Assembly: GCA_023374045.1 (NCBI GenBank)
Contig: CM041778.1
Location: 285,983,533 to 286,047,532, forward strand
Source: Limonium bicolor
Lineage: Eukaryota; Streptophyta; Magnoliopsida; Caryophyllales; Plumbaginaceae
Direction: 5' to 3'
DNA: 64,000 bases
Positions 1-11,514 of the stretch are shown in pieces. The translations under genes were made by a program, and so were the position numbers. Within the stretch, counting starts at the first letter, position 1, and each line of letters opens with the position of its first letter. The notes beneath the pieces are model-generated. The model was given only the letters and a program-made list of their open reading frames with translations. It did not search any database and was not told the origin of the DNA.

Positions 1-509
1 TTCAAAAGTGGGACACATAAGTTTGTGTTATTTATGCTTTTACCCCACAACTTCCTGTTTTTGACAGTTTTTACTATTTTCTCGTTTTATTGATTTATTG
101 GTTCTGAGGCTTCACTAATATTTATTAATGATTATTTAGTTGACCCAAATTTTTACAAGTCTATTTGACCCGCTTAAAGTCACGTTTTCCTAGTTTCCTC
201 GAAAAACGTGCTTTAAATACAAGGGGCTGTTGCGGAAATCATAGATGTTGGAAAATGAATTTTAAACTATGGTTTACAATGATATAAATACTATAGCTAT
301 TAGAGTATTAGTGTGATTAAATGGAACAACTATCATTTAAACATTCACATAAAATAATGTGACATTAATGAGAAAATGGGATTTATAGACTAGGTTATTA
401 TCAAATAAACCTTAGGAATTATAAGATATGTTATGAAATGTTACAAAATATTAAGAAAAATTCTTAATATAATTGCATAATATAATGCAACAAATGAAAA
501 TAATCATCT
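1..509. other. AT-rich flanking sequence, no gene seen
   Basis: This is low-complexity AT-rich sequence to the left of element B. It ends in tacat (510-514), which is the left target-site copy of element B. I found no coding region, RNA gene or recognisable repeat edge here. It continues after element B at 29117. Confidence 0.6.
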
Positions 510-607
510 TACATTGTAACACCCCTACTACGCACATAACATTTACTTGAAATCGCAGCGGAATTTAAACAGCTAAACAATAACTAAACGATTGGTGCTA
601 CAACGCC

Positions 608-628
608 GTCAACCACCCACTGGTTAAC
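608..628 (-). other. Conserved LTR-terminal hairpin (element B, left LTR)
   Basis: On the minus strand this reads gttaacc-agtgggt-ggttgac, a short stem-loop about 95 bases inside the LTR 3' end. The same structure is found in A, C, D, F, G and H, with compensatory changes in the stem. Confidence 0.6.
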
Positions 629-1870
629 AAGGCTGAATAAATACGAGTGTATCGGTCTGATGATCAGACTCCCGAGCATAGAACTAATAACCACATATAC
701 ATTAACATATTACCGAGTATTTACTTACATCCTTCACTGTATACCATCACTGTAAACTGTTCACAACCAAAATATATAACGCCACGGGAGCACAGGCGCA
801 TCCCGGGCCCAACATCCAAAGTAATCAAAAGTAAACCTGCATCCTAGAATCTAAAGCCATTCCGCTTCTTCGATCCTCATCCTGCAGTAAAAGAAATATG
901 GAGCCCCCGAGGGGGTCAGCAACCTTGGCTGGTATGGTTAACGCGCAGCCCATCGGCTACCGGGGTACGCGCAACTAATTGTCATGGTGACATGGCATTC
1001 ATTTTAAAACACACGACATATGCATTATCATAACATAGGTATTGTACACAACATCACACATAACACACGAGAACAATTCCATTTAGGAAGTGAACCAATA
1101 TAATTAGTTCCCATGGAGAGCCTAGAGAATGTTGCCATGCTCATGCTAAGCTCGTTACATATCTCGTTACCATCCTGTTAGATTGAACGGATAACTTAAC
1201 ACAAGGTGCCTCGGATATAGTGATCCAAGCACACCAAAACAACACATAGTATGCCCCTGTGGCCCGACGTGAGTCAGTAAAATAGCCTTGGTTAAGCTAA
1301 AGGGAAGGTTGGAAACCAAATTGGAAAACAACCATAACATACAAAGAGAATCGAACCGGTTATGACATCGACTCCCATATTCACACGCGTGGCCGGAACA
1401 GACCGGACTCCTCACTTCCCCTGTTAGCACTTGTTAGTAGTTCAACATTGAACTCAAGTAAATAATTCACAATAATAGGTCAAGTCTTGTTAGACACACA
1501 AGGGAAGAGAGAGTCATACTTAACAACATAATAATATTTAACAATTGTAAACTCTTTACATGGTTTAATCTTACAAAGTCATTAACACACAGAAAAACAA
1601 ACAACACACAAGCCGGTGTAAACCGGTAGGCAACAGACTGCAAGAAAACCATACCTTGGTCCCTGCTTCGATTTGTTTCCACCGTAGGTCACTCCTATAC
1701 ATGATTAATAACGTCGGTTAATTAATTTATTTAACCTCAAATTTACTAAATGTTTAACATGATATATGACATGTTTTAATGTCTTCACTTATACTTGATT
1801 ACCTACATTATACCCCCTAGGGTTTATTACTTAAGCCATTCTTGTTTGTTTTATTTTTTTTTACAAGTTT

Positions 1871-2204
1871 AGGTCCGCCGACGACCTTACCGACCGACCT
1901 TACACAAGGTCGGTCCATTCTAGAACATATTACAGTCAAAATTTTCTACTATGACCGACTTGTAAGTTCGGTCCCATGTTCGGTCCATTCCCGAGAGTTT
2001 CTTCCCTTTGAAAATTCAGGCCCGACCGAACTTGTAAGTCCGGTCCCAAGTTTGGTCTATTCCAGAGACTCAATCCGTACTAAAAATCCATGCCCGACCG
2101 ACCTTGCAAGTCCGGTCCCCAAGGTCGGTCCATTCCAGAAACCAATTCTCGCAGGGTAAACTGGGCTCGACCGACCTTGGCAAGTTCGGTCGCAAGGTCG
2201 GTCT
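1871..2204. repeat. GC-rich palindromic array in element B left LTR
   Basis: About four degenerate copies, 75-90 bp apart, of a motif pairing gaccgaccttg with caaggtcggtc, with variants cgaacttg...aagttcggtc. The inverted halves could form successive hairpins. It stands out in an AT-rich LTR and matches 26566-26895 in the right LTR. Confidence 0.75.
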
Positions 2205-2786
2205 GCTCCAGACCCTTATTTCCATTGCCCATTTAACTCCAAACTTCTACTAAGGCCTCCTAATGTTTTCTAACATCATTTGGTACACTTATATCCTCAT
2301 ACAACATCCATGAAACTCATTATCTATCACCTTAAACACTTACTCATTTCATACCGAAATTCCTAACACTTATGTTATTTCCTCCTTAGTTTTCCAAGTG
2401 GTGTTTCATACCTATGATAACCACTATGCCAATAATGTTTCCTCACCACTACAACATCATCTCCCAAACATTTTTTCTTTCTAAGCAACTCTTGAACATC
2501 TTACAAGTTTATAACTCCCATGCAACAAATCACTTCATCCCTTTTTCACCAACAATGCACAAGTCCTAAATACAATCTCACCATGATCTTGAAATGTCCC
2601 AAAACATTCTTTTGCATTCTAAATCCTCTAAAACATTGCCTAAGCCCTTTTTACATCTTTAAAACAACTCAATGCATGTTCTTCCACTAGTTGATCACCT
2701 TCCATACTAAACATTTCCTAGCTTACCAAACTCACTCTAAACCCTTAGAACTTCTTGTTTCTTACCTAAATTTTGACATAGGTTCT

Positions 2787-4695
2787 TGCAAACGATTTAT
2801 TTGGTATATTAAAAGCCTAGAAATAATCCTAGAATTCAATAATTCAATAGATCGTCAGGTTGCAAAAATCCCGGTCGAGATAGTATAGTAATTCAAATGA
2901 AGCGACCAGGGTGTCAATCCACGGGACTTGAGGTGGTAAGTCTAGCCTTAGGTAATGGTTACTCAAAAGGGGGGTTTTGTTTTGGTTTTGGGTTTCACAA
3001 ATCGATAACAAGAAAGTAAATAGCAGATAAATTAAAGTGATAGTTTTGGGAGTGTGAACGGTACTCTAGGTTCAGGGAGTTGTTTCACTAGCTAAGTTCT
3101 GCATATTCTATTACTTAAGTGGAAACTGGATCGGCTTGTAACTTTCAATTATCTATTCTGTATTAAGTCTTAATTCCAGATAGCTCATCTAGACAGGGCA
3201 TGTAGTTCTAGTCTAGACCTAGCAAGTATATCTAGATGGTTTTATCGCACAGAATTACTAGTCTGGTTTTAATCCGGACTAAAGCTCCTAGTGACTAAAG
3301 TAATCTATCCGATTGCAATTATCACAGGTAACAGGTTAATAGGACCGTCAATGCTAATCACCTTATCTGATCATAACATGATTCGAGGGCTTATAATAAA
3401 TTCATGACGTTTATTAAAAGCACTTAAAGCATTAACCTGAACAATCCAAATTGTCTCAATAAAGCAGTAAAATAATGCAGAGTTTAACTAATTACAACAT
3501 CCCTTCCCCTAGAGTAATTCCTCTTAGATAGACATAGCGATTAAAATCATAAATGAGAGAGAGTTAGAAGAAATCATCTGTTACGAAGATCTTCTTGCTC
3601 GCTCCGTCCTTTGTCCTTGCGCTATCCTGGCTTGAAGGTTGATCTTGGTGATAATGAAGTGAACTGGGTGAAATGGGGCGAAAATGGAAGTTTTAGTGAG
3701 TTTTGTGATGTGTTCGGCTGAAGAGGGTCGGACAGAGAGTCGGACGTGAGATGTCCGGATCTGTCTGGGTCGGACGCGATCCGGACGTGGGTGGAATGGA
3801 CGTGTCCGGATCCGGTCAATGGTCGGACATGGGTAAATTCTGTGAATAGATGCGGAATGTGTTTTGGGTGAGCGCGAGTGATTACGGGGGAATTTTAGTG
3901 AGGTTGAGCAGATGAACTGGGCTGAATCGTGAAGGAGATGTGCAGAGTATGGAGAGGTTTTATGAATGGAGATGGATGTATGTGAGTGAACGATGCAGTT
4001 TTGTGGAGGAGGCTGATGATGAATGGAGATGGAGTAGTAGAGAGGAGAGGAGACTATGAAGTCAGGTACGGTTTGGAATGAAGGCAGGAGGTGGTTTATA
4101 TAGGGTTAGAAAGGAAAACACAGATTAGTGGAAGTTTGGTAAAGGGTAGCTTGATTGAGGCATTGATTGAGGATGGAGCGTAGTTAATAAATGTTGCAGT
4201 GCGCTGCTCCCCTGTTTCCATGCCGACTGTCTGTTAATGCGCTGCTCGATAATTAGCCGAAAGGCTAATTATCAGTGCGTGCATTTTTATTTTTCAATTC
4301 TGTGTGACGTCCGGATCGTGTCCGGATCCGGACGTGACACAGAGTTTTAGATCTGGAATGCGAACTCTCGGATCTGGAATTTTAGTCACGTCCGGCTCTT
4401 GTCCGGCCAAACAGATCCGGACAAGAGACGTCCGGCTTTGTTTCCGGCCAAACTGATCCGGACAAGACCAATTTTTGTCTCTTCTCCTGATTTGTTCTCC
4501 GTTTGTTGTGTTGTACTCCTTATGATGTATAATCTTTATTTCCTGGGTTTTTCATGTATTTAACAATATAACACACCAGTTCTTATCAAAGCATCAATCT
4601 TAGGGAAAACACATAATAAGTGGGAAACATTGCCTGAATCGTTACAAATTATAAGGTATTTAAACCCTAAAAAGCCTATATTTTCACACTTATCA
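2787..4695 (-). mobile_element. Solo LTR J (TGATAAG family)
   Basis: This 1909-bp insertion interrupts element B's left LTR. The target duplication gttct is at 2782-2786 and 4696-4700, and the right LTR of B shows the empty site (one gttct). On the minus strand it starts tgataagtgtgaaaata and ends gtttgca. It matches the LTR of element E at 47896, which shares the start, a TATA box, and late text resembling caagtcccgtggattgac. Tandem gtccgga/tccggac palindromes occur at about 3720-3830 and 4310-4470. No internal region or PBS is present, so it is a solo LTR formed by recombination. Confidence 0.85.
4095..4102 (-). promoter_or_regulatory. TATA box of solo LTR J
   Basis: The minus strand reads ctatataaacc. 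The same motif lies at the corresponding place in the element E LTR (60201-60208), which supports a Pol II promoter. Confidence 0.55.
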
Positions 4696-6357
4696 GTTCT
4701 CCTAGAACATTACTAAACCAAAACACATTGTTTTCTCCATTAAACACACAAGAACACCTAAATTCACCAAGAACACTCTCACACACAAAGTTTCACCCAA
4801 GTTATACTACATTACAATATAGTGCATAATTTAAATTGCATGTCACTTAGGCCCTTAAATAACATGGCTCTTAGGCCTTAAGATGCATAAATCTTAAACA
4901 CTGAATTTCCACAATATTTGCCTTTGACCTGCAAATACACTCAACAATACATATGCCTTTTACTAAGCCCTTAAGAGCATTCTTCTAAGTCATTCACCAT
5001 TGGCTCCTTAGATCATTTTTAACAAGCAACATGCTCTCATTTCTCCTAAGACTTTAAACCACATTAGGTTAGCATATTTACCTCTTTCCTCTCACAAACT
5101 TCTTTCTTGTTTCCTTGACTAAATTGGCAAGGCTTTTAGTTGCTTGTCAACTTCTAAACATTATACAAATGATATAATAAGTATACAAGCTTTAAGCTTC
5201 ATATCATTGTAAACCCTAGTTACATATATTGTTTTAAAGCATTAAGGTAGTTGTTTACCTTGGTATTTGATGAGAGTTTGAATATCTATCAAGAGAGGAC
5301 TCCACCTAGTCCTTGAAAGGTTGGAATGAAGCTAGAACAAAGCAATATAATGAGCACCATCAATGGTGATTTTCGGTCAAGATAAAACATGGAAGAAAAC
5401 ATTATTCTTTGAGATTCCTTACCTAGAAGCAAAGGAGATCAATAATATGTAGAAATATAAGATCAAGCTCCTTCAATGGTGGAACTCCATGGCACCGAAA
5501 TGGTGGTCTTGAAGTTTTGAGAAGATAGGAATGAAGAGCTTGATGACAATGATGAGAGAAAGAGAATGGTGGTGTTTGTTTTTGATTTGGTTAAGTGAGC
5601 TAGGAGATAATGACAATGGAAGTTGGTGTTGATGGTGGTGCTGTAGCAAAACCGTGAGAGAGCAAGAAGATGAAGTTGGAGACGGTGGGAAATGAAGAGA
5701 ATGAGAGAATAAAGATAAGTGAGTTTGTTTAGATATTTAAGTAAAGTAAATAGTGATTACTTTATCTATTTTTCTATCTTATCAAATCAACAGGGGATGA
5801 GTCATCCCATAAGAAAACCGGCCCCCTTTATTACATAAGGGGTATTTAGTCTTTATTTGTCAATTTAATTACTTATAATAACATATGTTACAAACTAGCT
5901 TATTAAAGTTACTATTCATAAAAACAAGGCACATAGATGTGAAATTTTTGATTTCCCATTGATATAGACTTCCAAATGTGATACTATATAGTAAACATGT
6001 TAATTAAAGAGTAATAATGGACATTTAGCCATTCAAAACTCATTTACAAGACAATTTTTCAAAAATGTGCTTTAAGACTCCTTAAAGCACATTTTGTGTT
6101 TTAACTTGTTTTCAAGCTTGATTTCTTTTCTAATTGGTTTAATATGTTCATTAGTATATAAATAAGGTCTTGGTAAGTTCATTAGGTCTTAACCAAGCTT
6201 ATCCCAAGCTTAGAGCACATTTTGGCTCTTATTGACCTTAAAGCACATTTTGTGTTTTCTATGGTTTAATTTGCTTATTAATGCTTCTAAGACTCTTTTT
6301 AGTCTTAATATACCATATTTAAATGTTTAAAAAACATACTAAGGTTTGGGTATTTCA

Positions 6358-6393
6358 ATCTACCCCCCTTAAAAGAACTTTGTCCCAAAGCTC
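6358..6393 (-). other. Element B polypurine tract with upstream hairpin
   Basis: On the minus strand the tract ttttaaggggggtagat directly abuts the 3' LTR and would prime plus-strand DNA synthesis. Just upstream gagctttg and caaagttc form a stem around a short loop. The same hairpin-plus-tract unit occurs in A (16053-16089) and C (40487-40523). Confidence 0.8.
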
Positions 6394-6616
6394 ACACTTC
6401 CAATATCCTAAATATTTAGAACACGGGAACACATATCAACAACACTTCCATAAACACATTAACAACATCTTTACATAACATCGGACACAAGGTCCAAACA
6501 CAAAACATCACTACATCATTCAGACTCAGCGATCTGTAACATAACAGGGTAACAACATAACAACACAACACAGACAATGTATCCAAATACATGTCGTACA
6601 CACATAACCGAAACGG

Positions 6617-6653
6617 CTCTACCCCCCTTAAATAGGGGTACGCCTCGTACCCT
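6617..6653 (-). other. Second hairpin-PPT module of element B
   Basis: On the minus strand an inverted repeat, agggtacg...cgtacccct, is followed at once by tttaaggggggtagag. It lies just after the pol stop and about 240 bp before the true polypurine tract. Elements A and C have the same second copy. Confidence 0.7.
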
Positions 6654-6666
6654 ATACATACAAACG

Positions 6667-6881
6667 CTAAGAAGTAAACAATGACGGGGTACTTCGCCCT
6701 TCATCTATCTTCCAGCTCCCAAGGGCCTCCTCAACGTCTGGTTAGACCAGAGAACCTTCACCAAGTCTCACAGACTTAGGAGTTGTCTCGAGTCTTTAGT
6801 ATCAGAATGCGTTACCGGAGTCCACTGATCGCATGGTAGGCTCTAAGGTTAGCCTTTCAGGCTGAAGTACATGAGACGAAT
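6667..6881 (-). pseudogene. Element B integrase C-terminus (distal fragment, chromodomain-like tail)
   Basis: This is the last part of element B pol, cut from the rest by element A. It matches the A integrase tail at 15600-15807, including the region giving VKVLWSN and EEATWELED in A, which resembles the C-terminal tail of plant chromoviruses (chromodomain or its remnant). The stop is at about 6667-6669, after a likely 1-base shift relative to A. The cgaat target duplication at 6877-6881 marks the breakpoint. Confidence 0.75.
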
Positions 6882-7651
6882 TGAAATACCCCAACCTTAA
6901 TAAGTGGTTTAAATATTAAATAATAAATTAATAAGACTAAAAAGAGTCTTATAAATATTAGTAAACCATTAATAAATAGTAAATACAATTAATTGCCAAA
7001 AAAATGGAAAACTGTCTTATAAATGAGTTTTGAATGGCTAACTGTCCATCATTACTCTTTAATTAATATGTGTACTATTTTAGTATCACATTTGGAAGTT
7101 TAAATAAATAGGAATCAGGAATTTCGCTTCAAAGTGCCTTGTTATTATGAATAGTAACTAAAATAAGCTAGTTTGTAATATATGTTAAGTTATGTAAATT
7201 AATTGAGCAATAAAGACTAATTAACCCTTTTATTAAATGTGGGTCGGTTATGCATGCGGTGAGTCACACCCTTGCTAAATTGATTGAGTAAATAAGTGAG
7301 TATTTTAAAAAGGCACTATTTGCTTTACGTAGAAAATATCTACAAAGTAACTACATCAGTGATTCTCTGAATCCCTTCATTTCTCATTTCCTTACTATCT
7401 CACGTAGCCATCCCTTCGCTGCTCTCCTTCACGATCGAACAGCACCACACAAACATACAACTTCAATCCTTGTAACTTCTTGCTCACTTGTCCAAATCTA
7501 AAACCGAGACCACCGATCTCTTAGTTTCATCAAGCTCTTCGACTTAGTCCCTTCAAATCTTCAAGAGCTCCACTTTGGTGCCAAGAGGAATCTCCATGGA
7601 AGGAGCTTGAGTCCATCTTCTTCACGTATTATTATTCTCCTTTGCTTCAAG

Positions 7652-7837
7652 GTAAGGAAACTCAAAGAAAATGGTGTTTCCTCCATGTTTTATGTTAACC
7701 AAAGGTAGCTTAAAATTCCTTTGGAAATAAACTTACGTTGTCTGTTGAAACTACCTAAAGAGCCAAAGGTAAATGACTTAGAAAATGTTCTCAAAGAGAC
7801 TAGTAAAAAACATACGTACTGCTGTTTGTATTTGCAG
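7652..7837 (+). other. Candidate leader intron in element A LTR
   Basis: Donor caag|gtaagg and acceptor tatttgcag|gtgaaagg. The equivalent boundaries are conserved in B (27697-28186) and C (32168-32678), while the sequence between them differs in length and content. This suggests a spliced 5' leader, but no transcript data are available. Confidence 0.45.
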
Positions 7838-8045
7838 GTGAAAGGCAAATATGTTGTGGGAAATTCAGTGTTTAAGATTTATGCAGTTTAAATTGTGCAC
7901 TATGTTGTATGTGGGTGTATTTTTGATGAAGTTTTGAGTATAAGGGTGTACGTAAATCATTGGGAAGCTATATATTTGATGGGTGTAAAAAAACTTACGC
8001 AGCAGACTTGAAAGAAAAATGCGAGTACGACGGTTCAGTAGTTTC

Positions 8046-8302
8046 GGGCCGGGACTTAGGGTCTGGATGAGGTCCCGGACCATATATCAAAATTAAGTCG
8101 AGAATTGTACGTGGTCGTAGGTCCGGGACTTGGTTCTTGTCCAAGGACCCGGACCAATCCCTTAAAACTGTCCGAGAGAATTTGCTTAGAATGGTCCGGG
8201 ACTTAGGACCTGGGTGAAGTCCCGGACCACCCCATTAAAAGTAACCGAGGGGATTTGTTTAGTATAGGTCCGGGACCTAAGTAAGGGACCAAGTCCCGGA
8301 CC
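8046..8302 (+). repeat. GC-rich palindromic array in element A 5' LTR
   Basis: Four copies of ggtccgggactt ... aagtcccggacc, each a near-perfect inverted repeat, separated by AT-richer spacers of about 35-45 bp. The 3' LTR copy is at 17254-17508. It lies at the same relative place as unrelated palindrome arrays in B and C. Confidence 0.8.
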
Positions 8303-9600
8303 ACTACGAAAATTTAGTTCTAGGATTTTAAACGATGTCTAAAGATGGGGATAAGTCAGAGATGATATTATAAGGTTATATAAGACATGTTAGGGGAGTT
8401 ATTATGACATTTTAAAAGGTGTGAAGTTAAAACAAAATGTGGAAAGAAATAACTAGAAATGTGAAGTAGTTAATGTTAACGGTGAACTAGTACGTTAATT
8501 GACCGACGTTACTAAATGTGTTTAGGATTCTCTCAAGGTGGGAACGAGTTGAAGCAAGGACCGAGGTATGGTTTTCTTGCAGTCTGTTGCCTACCGGTTT
8601 ACACCGGCTTGGGTGTTGTTTGCTTTTCTGTGTGTTACGACCTTATAAGACTAAGGCATGAAAAGGTTTACAGTTGTTATATATTATGATGTTTGTATGT
8701 TATGACTCCTTTCCTTGGTGTGTCTAACAAGACCTAAACACTTGTTCGTGTGTGACTTAACAAGTTTATTTGTATGATCACTAACAAGTGCTAACCGGGG
8801 AAATGAGGAGTCCGGTCATGTTCCGGCCACGCGTGTGATGGATGGGAGTCGATGTCTATCCGGTTCGACTCTCTTGGTGTATGTATAGGTTGTATTCCAA
8901 TTTGGTTTCAACTTTCCCTTAGCTTATCCAAAGCTAGTTTACTGACTCACGTCGGGCCACAGGGGCACGAATGTTGTTTTCGGTGTGCTTGGGATTACTA
9001 TATCCGACACGCCTTGGGTTTAAGTTAACCGTTCGATATAACTGGACGGTTAACGAGGTGGTAACGAGCTTAGCATGAGATTGGCATAATCTCTAGGCTC
9101 ACTATGTATACTAATTATGGTGGAAGGTTCCTGTGTGAACCGATTTATGGTGTTATGTATTATTGTTGTGCTACGCAATTTCCCTTGCTAAGCTATGTTA
9201 TATATATGTTGGATGTTTTAAAATGAATGCCATGTTATCATGACAATTGGTTGCGCGTATCCCGGTAGCCGATGGGCTGCGCGTTAACCATACCAGCAAA
9301 AGGTTGCTGACCCCCTCTGGGGGCTCCATATTTTACTGCAGGATGAGGATCGAAGAAGCGGAGTGGCTCTAGATCCTAGTTGTGGAATACTTTTGGATCT
9401 TGTAAGATAAATCCGGGATGCGCTGTGCTCCCGTAGTGTTGTTTATGTTGGTACTGTTGTTACAGTGACAGGTGTTTAAGGTTACAGTTGGTATGTAAAA
9501 TAAATACTCGGTATGGTTTGGTTATGTTTATGTATGGATGTTAGGACCTATGCTCGGGAGTCTGATCATCAGACCGGTACACTTGTATTTATTCTGCCTA

Positions 9601-9622
9601 GTTAACCACGTGGGTGGTTAAC
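9601..9622 (+). other. Conserved LTR-terminal hairpin (element A, 5' LTR)
   Basis: Stem gttaacc / ggttaac around a cacgtg core, followed by ggcgttgtagcacc. The copy in the 3' LTR is at 18810-18831. Confidence 0.65.
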
Positions 9623-9720
9623 GGCGTTGTAGCACCATTGCGTTTAGTTAGTGTTAGGATGTTTATTTCCGCTGCGATTTCAGTAGATGGTAAGGCGCGT
9701 TGTAGGGGTGTTACAAAAAG

Positions 9721-9732
9721 TGGTATCAGAGC
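9721..9732 (+). other. Element A primer binding site (tRNA-iMet) in a hairpin
   Basis: tggtatcagagc is complementary to the last 12 nt of plant initiator tRNA-Met, five bases after the LTR. atcagagcga (9725-9734) pairs perfectly with tcgctctgat (9739-9748) around agta, so most of the PBS lies in a 10-bp stem. Confidence 0.9.
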
Positions 9733-10601
9733 GAAGTATCGCTCTGATGACTAGAATACCGAGCTAGAAACATACCGAGTTAGGAAACCCAACCCTAGCT
9801 ACCTAGGTGAACAGATTGGGAAGGTTAACCACTAACTAAGTGTGGGATTAGCTTGTTGTTGGAAAGATGTTACAACCGTTGGATTGGTAAGTGTGCAAGC
9901 ATAATGCTAATGAAATGTTCATGTGAATTCAGATGTCAGGTAGACCACGAGGTAGAGGCCGCGGGCGCGGTACTGGAGATGAGGGTGACCAGGGCGACGA
10001 CTCTACGGCACAGACCATGGCTGAGGCTGTAGCAGCCGCCGTAGCCCAGATGGTACCCCAGTTGGTTACTGCGATGCAGCAGGGGCAACAGCCCGGTGTT
10101 CAGCCACCACCACCACCGCCACGAGAGACCAATTGGGTCAAGGCGTTGGCTGATTTGAGACCGTCGTCATTAATGGGGAGACCGACCCTAGTAAGCTGGA
10201 GGCGTACATCTCCGAGCTGGAGACCGCCTACGAGACCTTGGCAGCACCTGCTGAAGCTAAGGTCCGTCTTGCCGCTTACTACCTGAAGGGTTCGGCACAG
10301 AGTTGGTGGAAGCTTGTGAAGGAGGACAGGATGGCTGATCTGCGTTTGGGGAGGGAGTACACGGCTCTACTGCGAGCTAAGTATTACCTGTTCATGTGCA
10401 AGAGGCCAAGCGCCTCGAGCTGGATAGTCTGAGGCAGGGGGATAAGATGTCGGTTGATGACTACTACACCGCATTCACCGACCTTATCCACCTGTTACCG
10501 GACCTGGATACTCGAACGGGGTGCTGGTGAACCGGTTCTACAATGGTCTTAGCCACCGTCTCCGCTACGGGATGGGGCCAGTTGAGTATACTACCTTGCA
10601 G

Positions 10602-10703
10602 GTAATTAAATACCGTGTGTTGTGAATCAGTTTATACTTAAGTGAATGTTGATGTGGTTGGTGAGTTTTGTTTTGCGGGGCATGGCTGACATCCTAAATT
10701 CAG
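10602..10703 (+). other. Gag intron 1 in element A
   Basis: cag|gtaatt ... aattcag|gag, 102 nt with stops in the gag frame. Removing it joins the flanking gag codons in phase 0. Element B has a 96-nt counterpart at 23819-23914 with conserved flanking exons and a divergent interior, which argues for a real spliceosomal intron. Confidence 0.7.
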
Positions 10704-10963
10704 GAGTGCTATCATGCCGCTGCTAAGGTTGAGATTACCGTCCGTCTGAGGGACGAGGAGAATGCGCACAAGCGCAAGGTCACGAATGAGGGCCAGAGTC
10801 AGCAAGGGTATGGGGGAGGAAAGAAAAAGAAACACTACCCTCAGCCCCAGAAGAGTCAGTATCAAGGGTGACAAGGGCCAAGCCCAGACCACCACAGCCG
10901 ATGAGCCACTGAAGCTCACATATGCGTATGCAGCAAAGCCTCTACGCTCCTACCCGCCTAAGG

Positions 10964-11046
10964 GTAATTGATTAACCATGTGTAACAAGTTGAAATATAT
11001 GTTGTTAAGATGTGAAGTGAGTAATGATTGTGTATTGTTATAGCAG
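10964..11046 (+). other. Gag intron 2 in element A
   Basis: aagg|gtaatt ... ttatagcag|atagc, 83 nt with a stop right after the donor. Its removal joins the capsid region to the zinc-knuckle exon in frame (phase 1). Element B has an 86-nt counterpart (23479-23564), also in phase. Confidence 0.7.
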
Positions 11047-11514
11047 ATAGCGCGGGCTCTGGACCGGAGCGCCACTTTTACTGTAAGTGGTGTAACGGAG
11101 ACCACCCCGGCAAAGACTGCAAGGGGAACGACGTGCAGTGTCGTTACTGCCAGAAGATGGGCACCGCGAGTTTGAGTGCTGGCAGAACCCCAATGGTAGG
11201 AACTATAAGCCAAAGGGGCAGTGGAAGGGTAAGACTACCGCGACCACTGAGAACCCAAAGGCGATCATGCAGCAGCCCTCTGACAAGAAGTACACTGAAT
11301 CCCAGAAGGGGAAGGGAACAGGGACCGGCAAGGCCGCCCTGAATGTAGTGGACCGGTCTGAGGCACCAGGACCCTCTTCTAGACCAGTACACCACCTAAA
11401 CTGTTAAGTGAAAAGTGATTGCTTACCGCATTCATGCATGAGTGTTGTATTAGAGAGTCTAATGTACTGTCACCTAAGTAGTGAATTAAAGAATAATGTG
11501 AAATGAAAACTTAG

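Larger units (their letters stand above)
515..6357 (-). repeat. Element B 3' LTR, with nested solo LTR J
   Basis: This is the left copy of the element B LTR, 5843 bp including the 1909-bp insertion J at 2787-4695. It matches 24820-29116 along its whole length apart from J here and the MITE in the right copy. It begins tgtaacacccc and ends gggtatttca on the plus strand. The terminal hairpin is at 608-628 and a GC-rich palindromic array at 1871-2204. No gene is supported; short ORFs in it are fortuitous. Confidence 0.93.
6882..9715 (+). repeat. Element A 5' LTR
   Basis: Starts tgaaatacccc, ends ggggtgttaca, and is followed by aaaag and the PBS. It contains a palindromic array (8046-8302), a candidate leader intron (7652-7837) and the terminal hairpin (9601-9622). 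Its first 250 bp are clearly related to the B and C LTRs; the middle is divergent. No gene is supported. Confidence 0.95.
9933..11407 (+). pseudogene. gag: Element A gag (capsid and nucleocapsid), intron-containing and frameshifted
   Basis: Gag is the structural protein that packages the element RNA. The ATG at 9933 directly follows gaattcag. The N-terminus is Arg/Gly-rich (RGRGRGRG), then an Ala-rich stretch, poly-Pro, and a capsid region with AAYYLKGSAQSWW (from about 10270). Two in-phase introns (10602-10703 and 10964-11046) interrupt it. After the second come two zinc knuckles, C-x2-C-x3-H-x4-C and C-x2-C-x4-H-x4-C, then a basic QWKGK tail. The open frame ends in a taa at 11405-11407 if unspliced. 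Single-base shifts near 10165, 10400 and 11160 break the frame; element B lacks some of them, so they may be sequencing errors or decay. A donor-like site at the 3' end (near 11386) could join gag to AlkB or to pol. Confidence 0.85.
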
